Shown: in pieces, positions 12,587-23,500 of the stretch
How positions within the stretch are numbered: position 1 is the stretch's first letter
Layout of the letters: each line of letters begins with the position of its first letter
From: Beaufortia kweichowensis
Taxonomy: Eukaryota; Chordata; Actinopteri; Cypriniformes; Gastromyzontidae
NCBI GenBank assembly: GCA_019155185.1
Contig: CM032797.1
Location: forward strand, 15,152,659-15,216,658
Direction of reading: 5' to 3'
DNA length: 64,000 bases
Translations under genes and position numbers: made by a program
The notes under the pieces: model-generated
Told to the model about the DNA's origin: nothing
Databases searched by the model: none
What the model saw: only the letters and a program-made list of their open reading frames with translations

Positions 12587-15500
12587 AAAGAATGACTTAA
12601 GCTGGGTTTTCACAGGCAGGGTCACATATGTGATAAATCAGAAGTCACTTTATTTTCTGTTACAGAGCAAAAACCCACTTATGTCAAAATAGGATGTTGT
12701 TGTGTTATCTCAGTATTAAAAAACATTCAAATGTTTAGAAATATCCAGGAATTATCATTTATCACAGCGTCAAATAGTTAAACCACATGGAAAGCTGATC
12801 AATGTTGCCAACACTGTGTTTTTTTACCTTTTGAGTAAACTGTAGTTAGTTTAATTCAGGTTTCATTTTAAGGGCAGAGGACCTAGCTTAGTACGTTTTG
12901 TAATGTCCACACATAATTGATTTTCCAAGTGTTTTGTAGTTTCTCACAACTGTGTCATACAAGGTTTTTTTTTACAACGAGTTCACCCCTTAGCAAATGT
13001 GCTTACATCTCTTTCCATTTGCAATGAAGATTATTAATAGGTAACAGGGCTGGTTAAGAGAGGCCCTTGAGCTAAATCAATGAAGCGCTTGAGAGGGAAG
13101 CTATGCAAGAAGACCTAATAGCCACTTGTGATCGAACTTGAAAGGACCAGCACTCGACATGAAAAGGTCCGTGATCCTGTTTGAACTAGTGCAATTTTTA
13201 TGTCTCCCAGTTTTGAGCAAAAAGCCTGTTTACAACAGAGTTTCAAAGTTCGTAAAGCTAAGTGCAGCCAAGACGAAAATGGAACCGTTTTCACATTGCC
13301 ATGCGTCGGCCGCTAAAGTAAACTCGACGACATTTGAGAGATCGAATTGAAAACCCAAATACACTTACAGTACATTTGAAAAAAAATCTACAAATGTACA
13401 AGCACCTAAAATAGACTAAAACTAACTCTTCAGTTTAAATGGACAAAACAAACATTTCAGAGGGCAGAAATATTTTAAAGAAAAGGCCATTTCTCCAGGT
13501 TCTCGCTAATGGACTTTGCTTTTAGATGCCCCCATCGGATTCCGGTCCAATCTTGTGGACGCAGGGGAGATTCCACACTGGCGTATATGTCTTCTAAGTA
13601 GTCTGTGATCTGTACTCATCCTTTTTTTCCTGTCCATTGAATTATAGATATGGGCATCATCTATGCTGGAGCCGTGTGACCTCAAAGTCCAAAGCCTCTG
13701 TGGGGTTGTTCGGCAGAGAGGCCTGAGAAGTGGAAATCACATTCTACAGGCAACGCCGGAGCACATGAATTATTCTGATCATTTTAGGGGCAGAAAAATG
13801 AATACGGAGGGTGAAATGAAATGTAGAGATGAGGATGAGATGCGGCAGACCCCGTGATCTTTCATTTCTTCTCCGTCAAACCCCCCAAGTAAACATAAAG
13901 TCATATACTTGGCAAAGAGAGGCATATTAGAAAATCTCAATTTGACAACAGCTTCACATTTCCAATGATAATCTGCCATTTGATGACAATGCAGTAGTCG
14001 GCGTTTTTAGGGTCGCAACAGGGCAAACAAGCGATAAGATGTAGGAAATATGAAAATTCTTGGGGGTACGAATTTTATGGCTGCTTTGCCGACGTGAATG
14101 TATTGCGATTGGTCCGTGCTGATGGAACACTGTGTGGCCAATAAATGTTTCTGACTTCAACTATTGTGTGGTATGAGGCTGCATTTTCCAGTCCATTGGA
14201 GAGAAATGTTTGCACCTTGTGTGTGCGTTGTTTTGAAGAAAGCCTTCATGTCCCCTGTAACGGGAAACATCTCTTGCCTAATGTGCCTGCAAAGGTTCAG
14301 AAGTTCAGAAGATAAACAGTGTGACTGTGGCTGGATTCTTCTCTGCACATATTCAGGGAAGGGTGTCCGTACACATTTGGATCCTCTGTGCATGGCTTCA
14401 CACTCGCTACAGACATAAAAAACTAGACATGAAACCCAGTGGGAGACCGTTACTTGGTGCCTTACAAGTTCAATATTTCAAGCTCTAATGAATTTTTGCT
14501 GGCCTTTTTGACACCAGTTGTCTCCCAGACCACGTCACTCTTCACTGCGCTGTGTTGTTCTGATGGGCAGACTGTGATTACCAAATACCTGTCATGTATC
14601 TGGATAAGCGAAGTAAAAAGAAACCCAAACGATGTGCCTAATATTTCAGTCTGGTATTTGAACTTTTTGTGGAAGTCTGCAATTTATAGGCAGGTGTCCG
14701 TAACTGTAAAAGTTGTGTCTGTGGCAAATCTTTAAAAAAAAAGAAATAAATCTATAAATGTATATGCACAGGAAGAATTTATAATTGAAAGGGCCTGATA
14801 AAGTGCTTTCTTTAGAAATAGTCACATTTATTCACATCTTGCCTTCTGAAGGTTCGGAAGTTAAGCTACAATTAAATAAGACGATTATTTCCAGTGAGAT
14901 AATATAGCTAAATAATTGAACAAAAATGGCAACGAAACCATTTCAGACCATTGGTATGTTTGTAAGAAACACGCCAGAGATAATGAGTATGATGTGTGAA
15001 ACAATGAAGAAACTTCAATGAGGGACCTGATGTGAGAAGTGATGCAAAAAAATAACAAAAAACAGATGGCACATCTTCTGTTAAATAGGTCTGCCAGCAA
15101 AAAAAGGAATCAACAACTGGGTAAATTAAACTATGTTTTGTTTCCTGCCACTTACATTTGTACTTGTCAATGCAAAGACTACTATTTACTGTAGATGATA
15201 CTGTCAAAAAATTGTGGAATTCCACCCAAAATGTTCTGCTTATAAGAAACTTCTTTAAAAAAATCTCTTATTTCTGTTCTGGTGATATTGTAATACATTC
15301 TGAGACTGCGTTGACCTCCCTTTTAAAGGCTAAAAGCTGTACAACACCCCGGGTGGTTGCATCATTCAGTTGAGACGGTTTAATTTTTCCCAGTTCTTCC
15401 CACTAGCCTTTCATTTTTAATAGTTTTACACATCAGATAGCAATAAAAATGATTAATGAAATGTAAAAGATAGATTTTAACTTTTTAGAACTTTTAGATT

Positions 15501-16119
15501 TTGTCTCCGTGTTTAGTAACAAAAAGAGTAAAAACTTGTTCAGAAATCTTTTGAAACGCAGGATGTGTGAGAACTTCATCAGTACAGTCAGAAGCTCTCT
15601 AAGTAAAGCATATGAGTCCACATTAATTAGACTAATCCATCAAAAGCATTGACTGTATCAGAGTCTAATGATAGCCATGTAAAGTTTTAATGAGGCCACA
15701 CAGACTACATCGCTGTTACTTAAAAAGTAAAATGATCGAGTATGTATCACTAAACATGCTGTTCAGGAGATTATTTTGAGCCATAGCTAAATGCCTTTTG
15801 TATTGCAAATAAATAGTCTATTGCTCGCTAAATGACTCAGAACTACAACAAGTAATCAAAATGAGTGTACAAGTGAATGGGATTCAGTGAATGACTGGAA
15901 AACAGGCCGTGACACAATGCATTCAAAACAACATCAGGAGCTCTTAGATAACACAGAAGACAGACTTTTCATTTCTCCACATCACATTTGCAGCTTGACA
16001 GATTGAATATAAACATCACTTTTGGCACAAAAGAACAATGCAGCGAGCGTGGTTTACCCTCAAGAGTAAAGTTTAATCCAAACAATTTTACATGTTTTGT
16101 GAGCAACAATAAAAACTTG

Positions 16120-16440
16120 ATGACAGCCGCGGCGAAGTATACGGAGCAACGCGAGAGCGGGGCAGAAAATGAAGCGAATCACAGGCTAAGATGAGCTAGA
16201 TTGCTGTTTAGCATTTCTCCTAACATGACGTGCCCATTAAAGATTAAGGCTAAAGAGACAGCCGAGGCTAATGGGAAGTGACATGGCGTTTTAATCCTCG
16301 GCCGTGATGAGTTACAACCCTCAGCAGCCGCACCAGTCTGGTGACATCTTGACTGGTCTCGATTCAGCCGTGAGCGCCGCTGATTCCCACCACACATCCG
16401 GCACGGGCCTGAAGCGCAACTAACCCTCAGTCGGCTTAAC
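16120..16440. other. candidate conserved non-coding segment
   Basis: This non-repetitive stretch is clearly richer in G+C and CpG than the DNA on both sides. It contains homeodomain-type TAAT/ATTA cores (for instance 'ggctaatggg') and no plausible gene. Developmental cadherin loci in vertebrates usually sit in regulatory deserts with many conserved elements, so this is a reasonable candidate, but conservation has not been tested. Confidence 0.3.
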
Positions 16441-17151
16441 ATTACAGGGATTAAAACACACTTAAGTGTACATTTTTCTTATGCTTTGTGTCTTTTCCGC
16501 TTTCATTACAGCGCTGTTCATGTAATCGTGTCTTAAAGCTTAAAGTGTTTGATTCAAGATGTATATGTAATGTACATGTAATGATAGGCTAGGAGATCAA
16601 CGTCAGAGTAAAACATAACTACCAAACTGTTAGTGGCAAAATTTTCCTAATACAAGTTTGTTTGCTATATGTAGTGTAAAATGCTGATTCATGGAGTCTC
16701 TGTGTGGAATGCCAAAAGATTTGATGTAACATTTAACATTTTTAAAGGTTGCAAATTTATGTAAGTAATGAAAATCCCTCATCCTATCACATTTACTTGG
16801 AGTCAAATTGTTTACAGTTCTTAAGCTGTTAAAAGTGAATAAATTAATAATTTATCAACTGTAAATCAAATAAAAGGACCACAGCCAGAACACTTAGATT
16901 GAACAAAAGCACAATAAAACAGACGTTCTTATAAAGTTCTTACAGTATGAGACAATCAGAATTTATGAAATGCTAAAGGTTATTGAATAAACAAGTAATC
17001 AATGTCAATTCAGAAGAAGTGCATTTACTGGATCTGTTTTTATATTTACATAAATCTAACAAAAACTATTTTGATTCATAAATATTTAATAAAAATATTT
17101 TTAATGACTAATCACTTTTATCTAGCACTTCTGTTAGTGTAGAATATCTTT

Positions 17152-17409
17152 CACTCTAAAAACAGATGTGTTAAAAATAACACAAGATGTGTCTAGTTAG
17201 GGACAACACACAGATGTGTTGTCCCTAACTAGACACATCTTTGTGTTAATTTAAAACAACACATTTTGTGTTACTTTTAACTCAACTTGTGTTACTTTCA
17301 ACTCAACATGTGTTGTCCCTTTTATGTATTTAACACAAAATGACACATTATGTGTTAAAAAGCATAACACAAAAAATGTGTTAAAAAATAACACATCCTT
17401 TTTAGAGTG
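17152..17409. mobile_element. MITE with 20-bp terminal repeats and a 26-bp perfect hairpin
   Basis: The ends are inverted repeats: 'cactctaaaaacagatgtgtt' at the left, and at the right the reverse complement reads 'cactctaaaaaggatgtgtt'. Inside, 17185-17210 and 17215-17240 form a perfect 26-bp inverted repeat around a 4-base loop. The remainder consists of repeated 'aacacaa.. / ..tgtgttaaaa' units. There is no open frame, so this is a non-autonomous DNA transposon of about 258 bp. The CACTCTAAAAA end is common to many fish MITEs. I could not find a clear target-site duplication. Confidence 0.85.
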
Positions 17410-18283
17410 TTCTTTGTAATTCATGCATACTAACCTATTAAATGAGGTCAGCTCATATGAAACCTGAAATGTTGCTTTATACTTGAGCCTTTAATAGTCT
17501 TGTTCAGACACACAGAGACACCAGATGAGACTACTGTCTATGTACATATTTGCAGAGAGCACCGGGTGTCAGTATGATTGAGCTAACATGGGCATTGTTT
17601 GAAATGTCACCATCTGCCTCACAACTGCTGATCCCCAATCAATTTAAAATGAATCCCAGTTCCACTCTCCACCAAATCCAGTAGCAAGCGCTCTGATCTT
17701 CATTATAGATTAGCCTAATGAGTTGATTATCTGGAGCAGGGACAAACATTTTTTCGATAAAAACTTGACATTTGGCATGTAAGAATCGTGTCACTGACCC
17801 TGAAAAAAGCAAATGCTATATATCGCAGTATGCATTGGTAATGTATACAGTACCAGTACACTAAAGATAAAACACTTTATCTTTAACACTTTTTAGATTC
17901 TAACTCATCTTTGCACACAAGGTGGTGAGCAACCAAAGAGTAATTTGGAAACTAAATACAAAGTAGTTGTGATGTAAAAAGCGCAATTCGTTTTGCCAAC
18001 TTGATCTTATGGGAATTTGTAGTATTTTAGGTGGCTAATTTGTATCAATTTGTACCATGTGACTCAAACAATTATTAGAAAAAAGCAACGATAAAGCACA
18101 AGCCCTAACCCTAATGTCACTGGGAAGAAGTAAAATGTACAAATGAGATCGTATGAATTCGTACAAATTAGCCATCTTGTGAAATACAGACAAATTCCAG
18201 AGAGATTGTAATGGTTTGTAAGTGTTTTATAGATGTAATTGAAAGAAACCCTGAGCTTCATCTGCTTTCTGTAAAAGACAACA

Positions 18284-18289
18284 TTTATT
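18284..18289 (-). terminator. distal polyadenylation signal AATAAA
   Basis: The plus strand reads 'tttatt', which is AATAAA on the gene strand. It lies about 1.75 kb after the stop codon, within 'gatcaaataaatgttgtc'. It is a canonical hexamer and the likely end of the long transcript. Use is inferred. Confidence 0.5.
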
Positions 18290-19529
18290 TGATCAAAGTT
18301 TGAAACCATCTGTACGTCATCAAACGAACTGCAACCTGCTCACATTTACAGTTTTACACGTTGAAAACACACAAAAACATTAATAACGAATGTACAGATT
18401 TCAAGAATATTTAGTCATCGTTGTAGTATATAAATATTTGGTACAAAATATCACAAGATATAAAGCAAAAGTAGTACATGGACGTGATCTACTCTTCCAA
18501 GCCACTGGTACAAAGCACTGTTCATTAAACCAAGTTTTTACAGCATGAGTAACCACCTTGTTTTGTACAGCATATCAATGACAGAGAATGGAAATCAGCG
18601 TTTTGCTCCTAAAACACAAATATTTACCAGCTCAAGCGCTGTGCACGTTTAAGAAACACGCTCCCCTCTCTCTTTTCTGAAGAGGTGAAGGCAATCTCAA
18701 GACTCATTTTGTGGTTTGAAGAGAGGGCTCAATCATGGCGAAATGATTTACTTTATGGTTTGACTCATACCTCAATACAACACTGTTGTGGTTATCATTC
18801 AGCCAGAAATAAATCGACTGAGCTTTCATGACTTTTATAGTTTTTGATGCTTTATATTAAAAGAAGGTTGTCGGAGGAAAGGTAAGAATTAGACTTTAAA
18901 ACTGTGGATTAGTTTACAGTTTTTGCTTGTGCAGTTCACAGACTAAATAAAGATGTACATGTTTAATTCTGCTTCTGCTTTGTTTTAGATGTATTGCATT
19001 TGATCTCCCACTGTTCTGCCAGATGAAACATTGCAAATTGTCTTTAAAAATGCTTATGCAACGTTTTAAACTAATTGTATGGAATGGTAGTTTTGCAGCA
19101 TACCATTATGAGGCTGTGTGTGTCTGAGTATGTGTCTCATGAGAAGGTAATACTAAATCTAAATGACCAAACGTGCACCAGAAATCAAGCAAAACACATT
19201 TAGGTCCAATGACATAGCAGATAATTGTAAGCTTCTGACATTTCTTTTTCATGTGGATGATGAAAATCAGTGCCAACCACGAAACATATTCTGACCCATT
19301 TTTTAGATGGTCTACATGGGCTTCAAACAATCTGTCTTCATTCTGACTACAGGACAACGCATCCTTTCTCGAGTGCCTAAGTAGATTAGTAAAATTATGC
19401 AAATGTATAATAATAAGGGTTTCAACATTTCCTCCCAACTCCTGTGATCTTGAACTTTTTGATTCTGAGCTGCACAAGCTTCACATTGAGGTCTGATGAT
19501 GAATTAACAGGCTGAAGTTTGGCCTTGGT

Positions 19530-19535
19530 TTTATT
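19530..19535 (-). terminator. proximal polyadenylation signal AATAAA
   Basis: This is a canonical AATAAA on the gene strand about 505 bases after the cadherin stop codon. It would give a short 3' UTR. Which of the two signals is used cannot be told from sequence alone. Confidence 0.5.
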
Positions 19536-20039
19536 ACTTTTTTAAGAAGTAAATCTTGGCCTTTAAGTTTCTTCCGTGCCTGCTGAAGTTCACATTTCAA
19601 GTGTTCAGCTGGCCCACAGTCTGATGAACTGGTCTTTTTGCCGCAGTGTCTGATAAGCAGTTCTGTAACAGATTGTAGGCTTTCAAAAGAACAATATCAG
19701 TGATGGATACAGATGTGAAAAGCTGCAAACACAGAGTGCAGACGTCTCAAGAACGATCTATGATTATGCCAAAAGATGTCACGGCAGAAGATCTCGTTCT
19801 CATGAATTTGTGTACGGCCCCCGCACGACATGTAAAGTTCATTTGCTCTTATGCATCTGCCTTGCAGAGAAAATACACAGCCAATCAGGACAGAGGAACC
19901 GACTGCCTGATTATAGAACGGAGAGAAGGATAAAAGGGCACTTTGTAAAAGAAATTAGGCTGCCTCATTCTGCCACTCCAGTCTTCAGTTAAAGGCAGTT
20001 CAGCAAATGAGTCTCGCTTCATGAATTGCCATATGTCCA

Positions 20040-20539
20040 TTAGGAGTCGCTGTCCTCCCCGCCGTACATGTCTGCTAGCTTCCTGAAGCGTGGCCCCCAC
20101 TCGCTGAGGTAATTATAGTCCTGCACCCCTTCTGAGGACACGGACCCCAGCGAGCTCAGCGACTCCGCCACCGACCCGTTACCTTCGTAAGCATAGGTGG
20201 CCAAAGAGTCGTAAGGGGGTGCGGTCGGGTTGCTGTCGTTTTCCTGCACACGCTGGTTGATAAATTCCCGCACGTCTGCGTTGTCTCGGGATGGGACGAT
20301 GGTTCTGCGGAGCGGCGGCGGGGGGTAGAGCGACTCGGAAGGCAGGATGTCCCGTCTCAGTTTGCTGTCCTCCATCACCTCAGGGTGGCGAAGCGCTCCG
20401 ATGTCGAAAGCCTGTGTGTCCTCCTCTCCGCCGCCTTCATCGTTGTAGCTGACCACATTGTCTCTCACGTCCTCTTTGGAGATGATCAGCGGCTCCTTCT
20501 TCTTCTGACGTTTCAGGGCAGCAAATAGCACCACGATCA
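20040..20539 (-). CDS. cdh10: cadherin exon 12: end of membrane helix and cytoplasmic domain, stop
   Basis: The acceptor 'ttattttgtag' opens the exon, whose first two bases complete a Leu codon. It encodes residues 627-791: IVVLFAAL, the basic stop-transfer KRQKKK, the acidic p120-catenin site (YNDEGGGEED), and the beta-catenin segment (APPYDSLATYAYEG). A serine-rich stretch follows, then the conserved WGPRFRKLADMYGG end. The last residues are EDSDS, then TAA at 20042-20040. A proline run (YPPPP, 697-701) makes the middle of the tail about five residues longer than in remembered human paralogues. Confidence 0.96.
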
Positions 20540-23500
20540 CTACAAAATAAGAGAGGCGTAAAATGTAAATGGCAGGTACGATTGATTTGATTGGGCTGTT
20601 TACACGACAACGTTTTCAACCAAAAACTGAAAAGTTTTCTGTTATAAAAGTTCTAAACACACTTAAAGGGTATTAAAAAGATCTGTGTGAACATGAATCG
20701 GTTTAACAGCTGCATTGTGTTTACATGAAACTTTTCAGTTTTTCACTACATCGTTGTTGTGTGAACATATCCTAAGACAAATCATAACACAAGACATAAC
20801 ACAGATGAAACTATAAGAACTATGAAGTGAACAGTAAATGTTAAACTATCTTTTTCATTGTGGTCTCTCTACACGCTTTGAGCAAACACTCAACCGAAGA
20901 AATTTTAATAAAGTTTTGAAGGTATTTCCATCTATGTTTGGGCACTTGTTTACAGCTTTTCCTTCACTGACCTTCACTCTTTAAAAAAAGGGTAATGGAA
21001 GTAAAAAAAGATCAAACACTCCATCTGAAAAAAATGTCCAAACTTCTGACAGGCATGTATGTGTGAATGCTAAAGAAATATTTTAGTTTTGCTTGGTTGC
21101 TTTTATCACTGATCTTTCATTGTAGTGGAGTTTCACACATGATGCATTTTAACACTGTGCCTGACATGCAACTCACAGGTGAGATCTGCCTGATGTTTCC
21201 CACAACTCAAATAACTCTACAGACAGAAACAGCTCTTTTCTAACACATTTAAATGTAAGCCTTTAACAGAAACCATGACATTTGAACTGTTAATGGAGAT
21301 ATTTACCAACTAAGTTACAGGGACAGTAATTAAATCCATCACAAACTGATTAATTACATGAGTTTAGTTATATGAAGATGCAAATGTTTTCACTCAAATC
21401 AGCCTAGAAATCAAACATGTTGATTGTTTTTGTCGAATTAAGTCAAGACTTAATGATTAATGTACGTTTAATTGATATTTAAGCCTTGTTATTCAATTTC
21501 TTGATTAACTGAGCTTTATCAGTTTAGCAGTCTGAGCATATCAGAAATAGGTTTTATTCCACTTTTTTCCTAATTGCAAATCATTTTACATGCAGATCAG
21601 GCGCTCGCACTTCAGACCACTGGAATTGCAATTAATCAAATGGTAGTGCAGACAAAAGCGCTAACTGACAGGAAGACAGGTGGGAAAATGAAAGCTCTCG
21701 CTAACGAAGACTTTGAAAGATGAACGGTCAGACTCACAGTTAGACAGACAGATGGAGGCGGCGGTGATCAGATAGATGGATGTGGAGAGAAGTGATCTGA
21801 TTGTTAAAATCAGAAGAGATGGAAGGTGGAGTCACAACTTACACAGCAGTATAAGGATGCAGAGAAGGATGGCCACCAGCGCCCCCGTGCTGAGTCCCGC
21901 GGAGCTGGTCAAAGCCTCGGCGTTACACATCTCCATGTTGCCGTCTCGGTCGCACGTGCACACCCGGATGGTGAGCGTGCCTGTGCTGCTCTGTATGGGG
22001 AGCTCTCCGTCTGAAATCACCACGCTCACTAGATGGGTGCTTTTGTGCATTCGGCCAAATCCGGTTCGATGTGTGAAGATCCCAGCTGTGTTATCTGTGA
22101 AGAGTCGAGTGCTTGGTTTATAATTCATCATTGAATGACGTTTTTTGGCGTGTGCAGTTTTCTTTGCTGTGTTGACAATTTTTGGACAAATAGAAAGGAT
22201 GAATTGAAGGACTCTTGCTATTTAGTTTATATCACAACTATAAACAGTCAGAAGCAGGCGGTATTAAGGGGGAGGGACTTTCTCGTTCTTGAGATGATTT
22301 GATTGGGTACAAATTTGTTTAGTGCAACATGAGTCATCAATATTTTTTGGTTCATTTTCTCAAAAAAAGGAAAGAATATACGTGTGTGCTATATCTGCTA
22401 AAGTTTAATCATTTCTACTCAAGACTTACTTAATACACTAGAATATAGATGTTTTTAAAACCAACAGACATAAAATCCACAACACACAGCTGTGATTTTA
22501 CAAGGAGTAAGTAATAATGTTGGGTAGAGTAAAACAAGCTGAGCCTGACCTAAAGTTACGACAACTGCAGACAATCTGGTCAGAATTTAAACAGCTAGAG
22601 AGAGTCCGTGTGTCCTAAAGATTTCTTCTATCTGATTGGTAGGTGTTGTCATGAAGAGAGACAGTTAGCTATTTGGAAGGCCAGGCGATGTGAGAGGGCA
22701 CTCACCTCCATTATCTCGCACTGAGAAGTTTGCTCGCACTGAGCTCTCCGGCGCTAACTTGAAAAAGAAACGATGTCCACCCGCTGGGTCGTCTGGATCT
22801 ATGGCACTTATTGTTTGGATTTTCTGTGACAGAGAGGACAAACAATTTAAGCAGAGCTCATATGTTACATTTATCATTTGTGTCATTACTGTCATGTGGT
22901 ACATTTTTATATTCCCATCATAATGCCATATTCAACTGGATGCAATATTTTACTTAAAATCTAAAGTTAGAAACCATATTAACTCATTGTTTCTATAATC
23001 TTACTACTGAACTAATGTACTAAGTACTAATGAATTAAATTTAAATAGATAGTTTATCCAAAAATAAAAATTCTATCCTGATTTATTTATCCTCATTTCA
23101 TTCAAAATCTGTATCTGACTCTTTCTTCTATGAAACACAAAGGAGATATTTTTTTTTTTAAGGTTTTGTGTTCATCAGAGCTCAGTCTGTTCTACTTCAA
23201 ACAATGTTCACAATTTATAATGTTACAGAGCTCAAATGACACTGCACAACAGGCACGATGTCATTCCCAAAGTCATCTTTCAGACCTTCAGTGTTTACAT
23301 ACAAACACTAAGCATGTTTACTGTGAGGAAAGATGTTAGCTTAGTGATGAAGGCTCACGGTTATCTCTAGTTGTCACCAAGGGCAATTTTAGGTTAAATG
23401 CATCTCTCAAGGGTGCACTGGCAACACACTGTGACAGAAATGCAATCATCCATTGTGTGCTTCATGTTTTTCAGGCTTAGAGACTGGCCAGATTTCTTGT

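Larger units (their letters stand above)
8433..17151. other. gene-free flank
   Basis: No gene could be supported. The longest open frame (180 codons, minus strand, 9291-9833) has no recognisable domain, no neighbouring exon signals that I could pair, and overlaps a second open frame, so it is treated as chance. Several less AT-rich, non-repetitive segments (about 9290-9830, 11030-11260, 13640-14420, 16120-16440) look unlike the surrounding DNA and could be regulatory. Two adjacent palindromes lie at 12540-12586. Confidence 0.55.
18264..20039 (-). other. cdh10: inferred 3' UTR of the cadherin gene
   Basis: This region follows the cadherin stop codon directly on the minus strand. AATAAA signals lie at 19530-19535 (about 500 bases past the stop) and at 18284-18289 (about 1.75 kb past it), suggesting short and long mRNA forms. 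Around 18310-18560 the minus strand carries TGTACA, TATTTAT and ATATTTTGTACC motifs, as seen in long vertebrate 3' UTRs. The far end at about 18264 is an inference from the distal signal. A 123-codon open frame inside (19106-19477) is taken as chance. Confidence 0.6.

Noticed and set aside
19106..19477. 123-codon open frame, minus strand, after the cadherin stop
   Set aside because: It lies in the inferred 3' UTR, its product is low in conserved pattern, and it runs into a short GTGT tract.
21776..22123. Open frames antisense to cadherin exon 11
   Set aside because: They are mirror frames of a confirmed coding exon with no signals of their own.
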